NCBI GenBank assembly: GCA_003427395.1
Contig: BFEA01000142.1
Location: 1,102,382 to 1,139,655 of the forward strand
Length of the DNA stretch: 37,274 bases
Direction of reading: 5' to 3'
From: Chara braunii
Taxonomy: Eukaryota > Streptophyta > Charophyceae > Charales > Characeae
The notes under the pieces were generated by a model. That model saw only the letters and a list, made by a program, of their open reading frames with translations. It was not told the origin of the DNA and searched no databases. This document shows, piece after piece, positions 21,062-29,945 of this stretch. The stretch's first letter is position 1. Each line of letters starts with the position of its first letter. Both the position numbers and the translations under genes were made by a program.

Positions 21062-21998
21062 CTCGAAGATGGAATCCAGCTGACTCTCATATCTGATATT
21101 AAATAAAGCTTCACTAACTCCGAGTTTGCTTCGAATATGCCACAACTCCTCTTTTCGAAACACCTTATACGTACGGGCCTTTTCAGCTGCATCCATAGGT
21201 CTGACGGTCAAAATTGATGCAGCTGAACTAGGGTCTGCTGAACCCTGATCGCTGCTAGCATTCTGAGCTTTTGGAGCTCGTACAGTTGTCACATAGTGCT
21301 GTAATGTACATGGGGTCACCTCCTTATTACTTTCGTCCTTAGAAATGCCGCTCATCAGGTCCGGTGTCCCTGATCCCAACAACATGCTGCTCATTGAGTC
21401 GGCCAAGCAAACATTGTGTACTGTCGCCAGTATAGCTTCCTTGAGCGATTTTGGTTCCACTTTGTCCACTCTTTTGCTCTCTGCAGAGTCCGGACCCCAA
21501 GGTAATTCCACCCCCGTTCCAGCCGATTCACCACCATTCCCACTTGTTGTTTTGGTAAGCAGTTTCCTTTCAATCAAACATTTGCACGGTGACTCTGCCA
21601 GCCCTATGAACAGCATCTTGTACCCATTTCGCCGGTTGAAGATCTCAAAATCTACAAGCGTTTCGTTGAAGTCGACCGAAAACTGCGGCAGAGAGTCCAG
21701 TGTGTTCAAAAATACTTTTGGAGCCCCATCTTTGATCTGTACATGCAAGAACGGGATGATGATGAGCATTAGCATGATCCCCAGGATGAGCTTCTGTGTT
21801 GTCAACTGTGAAAGAATTCGCCAGACATTACTGGGCTCAATGGGACCTTTTGACTTGGGCAATGATATCAACCGTGCAAGCCGGAGTATTCTGATCTCCC
21901 TGGAGATGTGTCGAAGAGTAAGTCTTTCTCGAATGAACCCAAAGACCCCCCATGTTGTAAGGTCTGGTAAAATCATAATTGTGCCTACCAAGTCCATC
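21062..21998 (-). CDS. Exon of a membrane protein with S4-like helix; cyclase- or channel-like
   Basis: A long open minus-strand segment, probably one internal exon. The left edge reads TTCGAG then GTGTGA (splice donor type) and the right edge has an ACATGCAG acceptor. The N-terminal part contains DLVGTIMILPDL, resembling the S3 helix of voltage-sensor modules, then an arginine-spaced helix (REIRILRLARL) like S4. Next is SQLTTQKLILG leading into a hydrophobic membrane helix. In algal membrane adenylate/guanylate cyclases a similar order precedes an extracellular sensor and a catalytic domain. Here the rest (about 220 residues) is soluble and unrecognised, and I find no cyclase catalytic motif to the left. 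It could instead belong to an ion-channel-like protein. Upstream exons would lie toward or inside the gap. It has the most host-gene-like codon pattern in the window. Confidence 0.5.
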
Positions 21999-22548
21999 CT
22001 GCATGTGTCACCAAGGACAGCCCACCCAACAGCAGTTGGCAATAACTGAGATAAAGGTTAATAAAAACAAGGAACCACACATTCTTTATTTACATTCTTT
22101 ATTTCCTTTTCCACCTTCCGTTCGGTTTGCTAATGAGCATGCAATGTGGAAGAAACTGCAGTACATAGGGCATACTCAGACCAGGACTTTTTCCACAAAG
22201 CTTCGGATGTGATTAAGGTCAGATTCGTCGAGGTCTGGCCATAACTGCAGTCAGATGCATGTAGAAAAGTTTTGTGTGAGTATGCCCAGAGGCTATCCAG
22301 GGCTGTTTGCCCAGATGCTGCTGTTTTCGTACTCAAGCCTCATAAAGGATATGCTGCGTTTTCTTTTTCAAAGAAGGACTCCCTAACTCGTATAAAAAGG
22401 GAGGAAAGATTTAAAAAATGATACTTCCAAGTGAGGGGCAGGGTTTAGGGTTCAGGGTTTAGTAGACCTCAAAAGAAGGGAGAAGGCTAAATGGTTTAGG
22501 GGATACAGCGACTTACGGGCAGGGCCGATGAGGGGGAGAGCACAGGCA
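21999..22548. other. Probable intron or intergenic; degenerate telomere-like motif
   Basis: No gene is assigned. At 22441-22462 the plus strand reads GGGTTTAGGG, TTCAGGG, TTTAG, a short degenerate run of the plant telomere repeat about 90 bp from the assembly gap. Two or three units are too few to be telomeric; an interstitial relic or chance is likely. Confidence 0.4.
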
Positions 22549-23520
22549 NNNNNNNNNNNNNNNNNNNNNNNNNNNNNNNNNNNNNNNNNNNNNNNNNNNN
22601 NNNNNNNNNNNNNNNNNNNNNNNNNNNNNNNNNNNNNNNNNNNNNNNNNNNNNNNNNNNNNNNNNNNNNNNNNNNNNNNNNNNNNNNNNNNNNNNNNNNN
22701 NNNNNNNNNNNNNNNNNNNNNNNNNNNNNNNNNNNNNNNNNNNNNNNNNNNNNNNNNNNNNNNNNNNNNNNNNNNNNNNNNNNNNNNNNNNNNNNNNNNN
22801 NNNNNNNNNNNNNNNNNNNNNNNNNNNNNNNNNNNNNNNNNNNNNNNNNNNNNNNNNNNNNNNNNNNNNNNNNNNNNNNNNNNNNNNNNNNNNNNNNNNN
22901 NNNNNNNNNNNNNNNNNNNNNNNNNNNNNNNNNNNNNNNNNNNNNNNNNNNNNNNNNNNNNNNNNNNNNNNNNNNNNNNNNNNNNNNNNNNNNNNNNNNN
23001 NNNNNNNNNNNNNNNNNNNNNNNNNNNNNNNNNNNNNNNNNNNNNNNNNNNNNNNNNNNNNNNNNNNNNNNNNNNNNNNNNNNNNNNNNNNNNNNNNNNN
23101 NNNNNNNNNNNNNNNNNNNNNNNNNNNNNNNNNNNNNNNNNNNNNNNNNNNNNNNNNNNNNNNNNNNNNNNNNNNNNNNNNNNNNNNNNNNNNNNNNNNN
23201 NNNNNNNNNNNNNNNNNNNNNNNNNNNNNNNNNNNNNNNNNNNNNNNNNNNNNNNNNNNNNNNNNNNNNNNNNNNNNNNNNNNNNNNNNNNNNNNNNNNN
23301 NNNNNNNNNNNNNNNNNNNNNNNNNNNNNNNNNNNNNNNNNNNNNNNNNNNNNNNNNNNNNNNNNNNNNNNNNNNNNNNNNNNNNNNNNNNNNNNNNNNN
23401 NNNNNNNNNNNNNNNNNNNNNNNNNNNNNNNNNNNNNNNNNNNNNNNNNNNNNNNNNNNNNNNNNNNNNNNNNNNNNNNNNNNNNNNNNNNNNNNNNNNN
23501 NNNNNNNNNNNNNNNNNNNN
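22549..23520. other. Assembly gap (972 N)
   Basis: A continuous run of undetermined bases. Any reading frames drawn through it are meaningless. A single additional N is at 27993. Confidence 0.99.
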
Positions 23521-23649
23521 GATAGTGAGGGGGTTACAATTCGATGGCTGCACGGATCCCGGATTCAATGGCGGCGCAGCCTTGCACACGTTTGAATACA
23601 TACCAAGCCTATCTCAACATGGTGGCATGCTCTTTTTTCATCTAGGGGC

Positions 23650-24372
23650 AGTGTAACTTTCATGTTCTAGCCAAAGATCCATTCTCCATTTGCACATTTG
23701 GTGCGCAGTGGGGTGACGCCCTATGACGGCAGTGTATCTTTCCATGTTCTAGCAGAAGATTCATTCTCGATTTGCACATCGGGTGAGCAGTGGAGCAACA
23801 CCCAATGATGGCAGTGTATCTTTCCATGTCCTAGGGGAAGAGATTCATTCTCAATCTGCACATTTGGTGAGCAGTGGAGCAACGCCCTATGCTATGATGG
23901 TGGCATGTCTTTCCATGTCCTGGCTGAAGTTTCGTTCTCAATTTGTGCATTTGGCGGTGTATCTTTCCATGTCCTTGCGAATGATTCATTCTCAATTGGC
24001 GCATTTGGCGAGCAGTGGAGCCACGCGCTATGTTCGTATACAAGTACTCAATTTGCACGTCGGGCGAGCAGTGAGCGACACCCTTTTTTTTTCACCCTAT
24101 GTCGGAATACAAGTACTTGATCTGCACAATCAGGTGAGCAGCTATGTTCGTATACAAGTACTCAATTTGCACATCGGGCGAGCAGTGGAGCGACACCCTA
24201 TGTCTGAATACAAGTACTTGATTTGCACAATCGGGCAAGCTGTGGTCCGAATACAAGTACTCAATTTGCACAATCGGGTGAGCAGTGGAGTGACACCCTA
24301 TGGTCAAATACAAGTACACGATTTGCACATTGGGGGAGTGGAGTGACGCCCTATGTTTGAATACAAGTACAT
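23650..24372 (+). repeat. Two-flavour tandem repeat array
   Basis: About a dozen imperfect units share a core of the type TTTGCACATCGGGCGAGCAG followed by TGGAGCGACACCCTATG. In the left part (to about 24.0 kb) units are about 80 bp and begin with CTTTCCATGT...GATTCATTCTC. In the right part they are about 45-57 bp and begin with AATACAAGTACT. The switch falls near 24.03 kb. Some units have deletions. Reading frames across it merely repeat the same peptide. Confidence 0.85.
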
Positions 24373-25374
24373 AGCAAGCATGCCTCGACGTGGCAGCAGG
24401 CTCTTTTCTCCCCTCCCTGGCCCCCCTTATGTGCGCCCTGCCATTTTTTTTGTTGCCCCGGTCCGGCGTCCGAGTACAAGCACAAAGTCGCCGCCGGAAG
24501 CTCATGCTCGACTACACCCCTGACGAGCAAGTGTCACGATCTCATTTTTCCTCGGGTCTCCATTGCATGACCTGCCCAGCATGCTATCCTCCAGCCCAAG
24601 TGATGGAGGACCGGGTGTGCGCCGCGGGCGTAGCCATTTGTTTCATGAAGAGCTGCAAACCATCAAGTCCAGCATACTGTTCATGGTTTACTCACACCGC
24701 ACTTCCCACAGTTATGGCCAACGGAAAAGAGACGGCAACATCGATTGCTTCCAGTAGGGAAGAATTTAACTCTGCTTTGCCCGTGCTTTCGTAGCAAAGT
24801 TATTACCCTTAGGACCTCTTGGGGAAGGTCTGTGCCGCTTCTCTCATCCCAGTCAGGCTGCCTATGTTTGGAATATCCTCTAGAGTTTTTGCTATCAAAA
24901 TACTTGAGCAAACCTGTCCATCTGGAGTAAGCTCGAAAACCTTACAACTTGGAAGTGTCATTCTCTCTCTTGGTGGCCAGCATGGTGTCGGTCGTTTCCA
25001 GAGTTCTGGTGCTATGGGAGGCATTCCCCGGATGTAAGCCCCTGTACCTCTTTTCTGCTAGGTGTGCATGCGTTCAGGAACTGGTGAACTAACCAATCTG
25101 GTCTGTACTGTTCTTGTGGGAAGCCCAATGCATTCATGTCCTCACAGGCTACACGCTTGACAAACTGATCTCACCTTCCTCATCATTGCTGCATATGGAA
25201 CCACTTGGGCTTTGGGGTCTGTGAGCTTCCGGTGTCTCTGAGCTTGAAAAGTAAGGACCTTTCCTTTATATCTGTCACTTTGTCCTTGCCCAGGAAGTTG
25301 GTGAAGGCTTGCAGGGGCCTTCTCTGGGGGCTGGGTGACGACCTTGAGATATCATCTTGAAAATGACCGGCCCC
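24373..25374 (-). other. Possible exons of an unidentified gene
   Basis: Two stretches look protein-like on the minus strand. One (25175-25342) is open for about 56 codons, contains DPKAQVVPYAAMMRK, and ends at AGGAAG followed by GTGAGA, a good splice donor. The other (about 24.81-25.03 kb) is open and contains FELTPDGQV. I recognise no family. Both share the strand of the membrane-protein exon at 21-22 kb and could be upstream exons of the same transcription unit, but there is no direct evidence. Confidence 0.25.
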
Positions 25375-25387
25375 AGGTAATTCATGA

Positions 25388-25463
25388 ATGTCGTTCATCT
25401 GGATTCGAACACACGTCTGCATTTCAAAAGTTTGTGGGTGTACCAACTGAGCTAGGCCCCTCG
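25388..25463 (-). tRNA. tRNA-like relic (tRNA-Lys-type A and B boxes), pseudogene or SINE head
   Basis: The minus strand reads TAGCTCAGTTGGTA (A-box/D-arm consensus), then a CTTTTGA loop with TTT in the anticodon position, then GTTCGAATCC (B-box consensus), with spacing close to a real tRNA. Alignment is best to a tRNA-Lys type. However, the acceptor, anticodon and T stems do not pair, so it is not a functional tRNA. A tRNA-derived SINE or a plain tRNA pseudogene are both possible. Confidence 0.5.
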
Positions 25464-25629
25464 GTGTCTGGGTGCTGTTCTGATCTGCCTCACGTTAGTT
25501 TCCATAGGACTGTAAGTTCCACTTTTACCTGTTGTGAGTATATCAGTGTTCATGCCTGGTGTGAACACAAGCGGTTATCGGGTAGCTGAAAATCAAGAAT
25601 GAAAATTATGAAGTGAGAGTTTGGGGCAG

Positions 25630-26010
25630 TCTGAAAATCCTGAATGATCCTGAAGTGGTGAAAGGTCCGAAGACCCTGAAAACCACTTTTTAGGCAGGCT
25701 GCATCCTGAAGTGGTGAAGGATGTCCTGAAGTGGTCAAGTGAGAGTTTTGGGCAGTCTAAAAATCTTGAATGGTCCTGAAGTGGTGAAAGGTCCGAAGAC
25801 CATGAAAACCACCCTTCACCACTTGAGGATGCAGCCTGCCTAAACAGGTGGTTTTCAGGGTGTTCGAAGCTTTCACCACTTTAGGACCATTCAGGATTTT
25901 CATACCTGAATGGTCCTGAAGTGGTGAAAGGTCCAAAGACCCTGAAAACCACCTGTTTAGGCAGGCTGGATCCTCAAGTGGTGAAGGGTGTCCTGAAGTG
26001 GTGATGAAAA
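25630..26010. repeat. Foldback repeat: 85-bp inverted arms plus direct copies
   Basis: Arms at 25811-25895 and 25905-25989 are inverted copies with a 9-nt centre and only a few mismatches, mostly clustered in one 8-nt patch. A direct copy of the same unit lies at about 25646-25735 and a partial one at 25770-25810. The unit carries repeated CCTGAAGTGGTGAA motifs. A transcript would form a long hairpin. No transposase, terminal signature or target duplication is identified. Confidence 0.85.
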
Positions 26011-26032
26011 ATATGACTGTTGTTAACCTTCT

Positions 26033-26280
26033 CTCGGTGTGAAGACATTGGTCATTTGCCTATTGTTTCCTGGCATCTCTTGTTCCATACTATCCTTATC
26101 ATCGAATTCTTCAGACGGAGAAGATGTTAGTCGTGAAACCCTGTCGATGCTTTGGGTACCTCTGACCTGCAATGAACCTCTTATATTGACACTCCAAGCG
26201 TATGCACCATGAGAGTTCACAAAATCTACACCGAAGTCCAGAGATGCGGAAATCAGATTAGCGCAGCTTAAAAACTTCAA
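26033..26280 (-). other. Possible exon, unidentified
   Basis: The minus strand is open and includes SIDRVSRLTSSPSEEFDD, ending at GAGAAG followed by GTTAAC. An acceptor-like TTCATTGCAG precedes position 26169, so an exon of about 137 bp is plausible. The peptide is acidic and low in identifiable features. No family is recognised. Confidence 0.22.
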
Positions 26281-26283
26281 TGA

Positions 26284-26387
26284 ATGATCACATTATATAA
26301 ATTTAGAGTTCGAGTCTCACAGCGCTCACTCAGCGCAGTAGCAAACAGCTTCCAAATCAGGTATGTAACCCAGTTCAACTCTCATTC

Positions 26388-26457
<70 letters not shown>

Positions 26458-26599
26458 GTCGCTTCTCTCCCTCTCTGTTTCTCTCTCTCTCACACAGTGT
26501 CCAGTGTTTCTTCTCCCTATTCAGCGCTTAGCGCCCAGACTACAGTCACACAACTCCAATATAGTCCTATATCACTTAAAGGACTATAAAATCCAGTAT
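26284..26599 (+). repeat. Repeat family R1, copy B (left part) with CT array and palindrome
   Basis: Contains CAGGTATGT (26358-26366), a TC array at 26391-26455, GCGCTTAGCGCCCAGACTAC (from 26524) and the first 29-bp palindrome (26560-26588, arms TATAGTCCTATA with one mismatch). It is colinear with copy A at 19.0 kb. It is interrupted at 26600 by a solo LTR and resumes at 27601. Confidence 0.65.
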
Positions 26600-27600
26600 T
26601 GAAACGGTTTCACCCAGTTGACCTGGTACTGCAGTCACAGAGATTCGACCCCTAGACCTGTGCCCTAACCATGTACATTGACCCTGTGTGCTGAGTGAGA
26701 TTCGATCCCTAGACCTACCCTGTACCTCTACATAGACCCCGTGACCTGAGTAGGATTCGATCCCCAAACCTGTCCTACAGCTTAGGTTAGTCTGTAGTTT
26801 AGCCAGTAGGACTTGATCCCTAGGTCTGTAGATTAGCAGCTAGGTCTGTTACCAATAGGCCTAGAGAGTCTGTTCTAGAAGTCTCTACTGAGTCTGTCGA
26901 AAGTTTGTAGAGTCTGTAGGTTCTAGAAGTCTGTAGGGTTCTATAGGGTGGTCCAGTCAGCATGTACCTGGGTAAGGGCTGCACGTGGGGAAGGTTCTGG
27001 AGCATGCAGAGAGTTCCACACGTTTTGGCCTAGAAGGCCAAACGTCTGGAAGCTTCCCTGGGCCACACGTTTTGGCCCAGGCATACAGGTCTGGAAGCAG
27101 GGTCCGGGTACCTCCGAAGAAGTATAAATAAACAGGCAGCGTCCAGCCATTCATTCATTCGCCTGGGAGCCATGCGGAAGAGCTGCCTTGGTGTCTTCTG
27201 CATGGAGGTCTGCAGGTGCCTGGAGACAAAGTGGGGAGTGAAGTAGACAGCGGCCATAGTTGGCCAGTGGGGTAGACGTCGGCGGCCATAGCTAGCAGGA
27301 GGAAGACGACGGCGGCCATAGTCGCCCAGCTGTTGGTGAAGACAAGTGTTCAAAGTGTGTGAGGCTATGCTGAGTGGGGACATTCAGGGTGGTCCTCGTA
27401 TGTGCACGCATGAGACAGTGAGGGAGAGAGTGAGGCTGGTGGTAGAGACACTGTTCAGCGGCCATAGCCGCAAGTTGTGCAGTTGTTCAGATTGAGTTTA
27501 AGACAAGTTCATTGTTGTTTTTGAGTTGAAAGAGTTCAGTTTTGCCATCGGTTCTCGAGTGTGCATGTTGTGAGCAAGTCCAGAGTTGAGTCTGATTGCA
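26600..27600 (+). mobile_element. Solo LTR of a gypsy family, plus strand
   Basis: 1,001 bp, beginning TGAAACGGTTTCACCCAG and ending GATTGCA, so it has TG...CA ends, flanked by GTAT on both sides as a 4-bp target-site duplication. TATAAATAAAC at 27123-27133 is a core promoter; its downstream text aligns with the LTR at 28647-29658 on the other strand. The first quarter (U3) has about four ~56-bp tandem units, each with GATTCGATCCC-like text (26642, 26699, 26754, 26810). No internal region is attached, so LTR-LTR recombination removed it. Confidence 0.85.
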
Positions 27601-28030
<430 letters not shown>

Positions 28031-28646
28031 AACAACGCACAATCACCAACATCGCTTCCACCTTCTCGCGAATGAGCAATCTGTCCAAAATGTGGCTGGC
28101 CAATCCTTATATTGACTTCGACTGAGCTTTGACTCGTCCCAACCTCTTCTTCTCTTGGCTTGACTCGGTCCCGGTACCAGTTGCCTGCGACCTGTTTGTT
28201 CAGAATGCTGACGCCCGGTACCTTTCTGGGTTTCCTTGGTGTGCTGCTGCTTTTGGGTCTGTGGGACGTGACCCTTGCCTGTGGGATATGGCCTTTGACT
28301 GGGAGACATGACTTTTGCCTGTGAGACACGACCTTTGACTGTGGGACGTGACTTTTGTCTATGGGATGTGACTTTTGCCTCCCGGATGTGACTGTTGACC
28401 GGGTACCTGTTGGACTGACCTCTGGGGTACCCGACGTAACCTTTCTGAAACTGGCTGACCTGGCCTTTTTCGCCCTGGGAATTTTGACCCTCAGATTCGA
28501 ATTTGGGGTCTGCATCGTGGAATGCCTTTCAGACCCTGCGAGCCAGAGTACTGGGATCCTTTTTTTCGTTTGTTTTTATCCTGGTAAGCCCTGCCTCGTT
28601 AGGCATTCCCAAAGTTCTTCCAAAATTATCCAGAGCTGTTGAACTC
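28031..28646. repeat. Flank of the gypsy LTR with short tandem units
   Basis: No gene is recognised. At about 28258-28400 an imperfect ~20-24-bp unit of the type GTGGGACGTGACTTTTGCC repeats about six times; minus-strand translation of these units gives a repetitive Lys/Ser/His peptide that is not a convincing protein. Confidence 0.5.
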
Positions 28647-29658
28647 TGCAATTAGACTTGTCTTCAACTCACGTTCCACATGCATACATGCAGCTGGTGA
28701 TGGTAACAGAAACTTCCACAGACGCAGAATTAGGAACAGACTTGAGATGACGCAATGCGCCCACACAAAAACTCAGAGATATGGCCTTCGGCTAGGAACT
28801 CAGCTCAAAACAACTTGTCACATCACAGGGCTATGGCGTCTGAGCGTCAGTCTGGAATTCCCACCCAAACACAGTATCCACCGTCAGACACATACACACA
28901 CAACACTTGGATTTACCCTGAATGTCTGCACTCACGCTCACACACTATCTTCTAACTTCTACACATAGGCGGCTACGGGCGCCGTCATCTTCCTCCTCCT
29001 AGCGGCTATGGCCGCTCGCCCTCTTCCACCTTTGGGCTTCTTGCTGACCACTGGTGAACTCAACGCACAAGTCACTCGAGCAGCGCTTCCACATAGTTCC
29101 CCAGATAATGAGTCCTGACTCCTGACTGATCACTTCCTCTTTATTTATAATGTTTCGTTTGATGGTCTGGGCCTGCCCGATGTCTCAGGCGCTCAAGATG
29201 TGCAATCCCACTCTGGTATTTGCTACAAAACGGACTGGACTGGGACTGCCCTTCTGCTTGCCCCTTCGATGTTTGACTTGGGACTTTTGACCTTTAAGAG
29301 ATCGACCGGCTGCCCTTTCAACCTGCGAGAGGTCAAGTTGACTCTTCGAGCACTGTTCTTGCCACGACCTACTGACCCTTCAGAGGACGTATGGCCAGTT
29401 GACCTTCTGAAAGGTCAACTGTAAATTTGCCATTTTAGGAAGCTTACAGACGACCCTTAAGACTCCTAAACAACTAATCTACGGATCAAATTCACACGAC
29501 CTAAGCTACACACACAAAACATGTGTACACGGTTTTAGGGACAGGTCGCGGGTTCAAAGCACACAGGGTCAATGGGCAACTATACAGTGGGCTAGGGGAA
29601 GTCTGGGGATCGAATCCTGGTATCTGCAATATTGTGCGAACTGGGTGAAACCCTTTCA
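28647..29658 (-). mobile_element. Gypsy LTR, minus strand (3' LTR of the adjacent element)
   Basis: 1,012 bp. On the minus strand it starts TGAAAGGGTTTCACCCAG and ends AATTGCA, aligning over its length with the solo LTR at 26600-27600. Shared landmarks are GGTTTCACCCAGTT, ATTGACCCTGTGTGCT, a TATAAATAAAG box at 29139-29149 and GACATTCAGGGT. It lies 37 bp after the stop of the gypsy chromodomain, as expected of a 3' LTR. The two LTRs are in opposite orientation, so they belong to separate insertions. No clear polypurine tract is seen before it. Confidence 0.82.
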
Positions 29659-29695
29659 CTCACGGCATTCTAAATTCAAGGTCCCCTAAGAACTC

Positions 29696-29945
29696 TTAAT
29701 CCAAGGCAGGACCTTTACCTTTTCTTGCTCTTTCTTTAGCATGAACTACATTGGGAGCGGTTTCTAGAAGTTCTGTTCTAGTAAACCACATGTCATCCCC
29801 AGGTTCCTGGTAAGCAAACCTGACTTTGTCCTGCTTCTAGGGACGAGCTCTACCTCCGGTTCCGAATACATCTGTTTTCAATATTCGGTCTATGTCATAT
29901 GTGCCATCCATATCTGTTGGAATCATGGATCTCCGCGAAGGAAAC
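29696..29945 (-). pseudogene. Gypsy integrase C-terminal chromodomain
   Basis: The frame reads YDIDRILKTD, then KVRFAYQE, PGDDMWF and LLETAPNVV, the order of a chromovirus chromodomain (YxVExIL, YxVxW, TWE, and a closing ELxxAPxLV). An in-frame TAG sits between GRARP and KQDKV. It ends TAA at 29696-29698. Chromodomains of this class direct integration to particular chromatin marks. It is separated from the integrase core (34.76-36.19 kb) by an embedded LINE fragment. Confidence 0.75.

Noticed and set aside
20515-21096. 193-codon plus-strand open frame
   Set aside because: No recognisable domain; overlaps the better-supported minus-strand exon and likely intron.
21320-21360. Hammerhead-ribozyme-like CTGATGAG ... 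CGAAAG on the minus strand
   Set aside because: The intervening sequence does not form stem II and the stretch lies inside the open frame of the membrane-protein exon; chance match.
22513-23601. Long open frames spanning the N run
   Set aside because: Undetermined bases cannot contain stops; meaningless.
23650-24372. CRISPR-like array
   Set aside because: Units are contiguous diverged tandem repeats without unique spacers, and the context is eukaryotic.
28258-28515. 162-codon minus-strand frame with repeated Lys/Ser/His peptide
   Set aside because: It follows the short tandem DNA units; composition-driven, no start context or domain.
28647-29658. Second solo LTR rather than a 3' LTR (GAG on both sides)
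   Set aside because: Only three flanking bases match, and it directly follows the gypsy chromodomain stop on the same strand, which fits a 3' LTR better.
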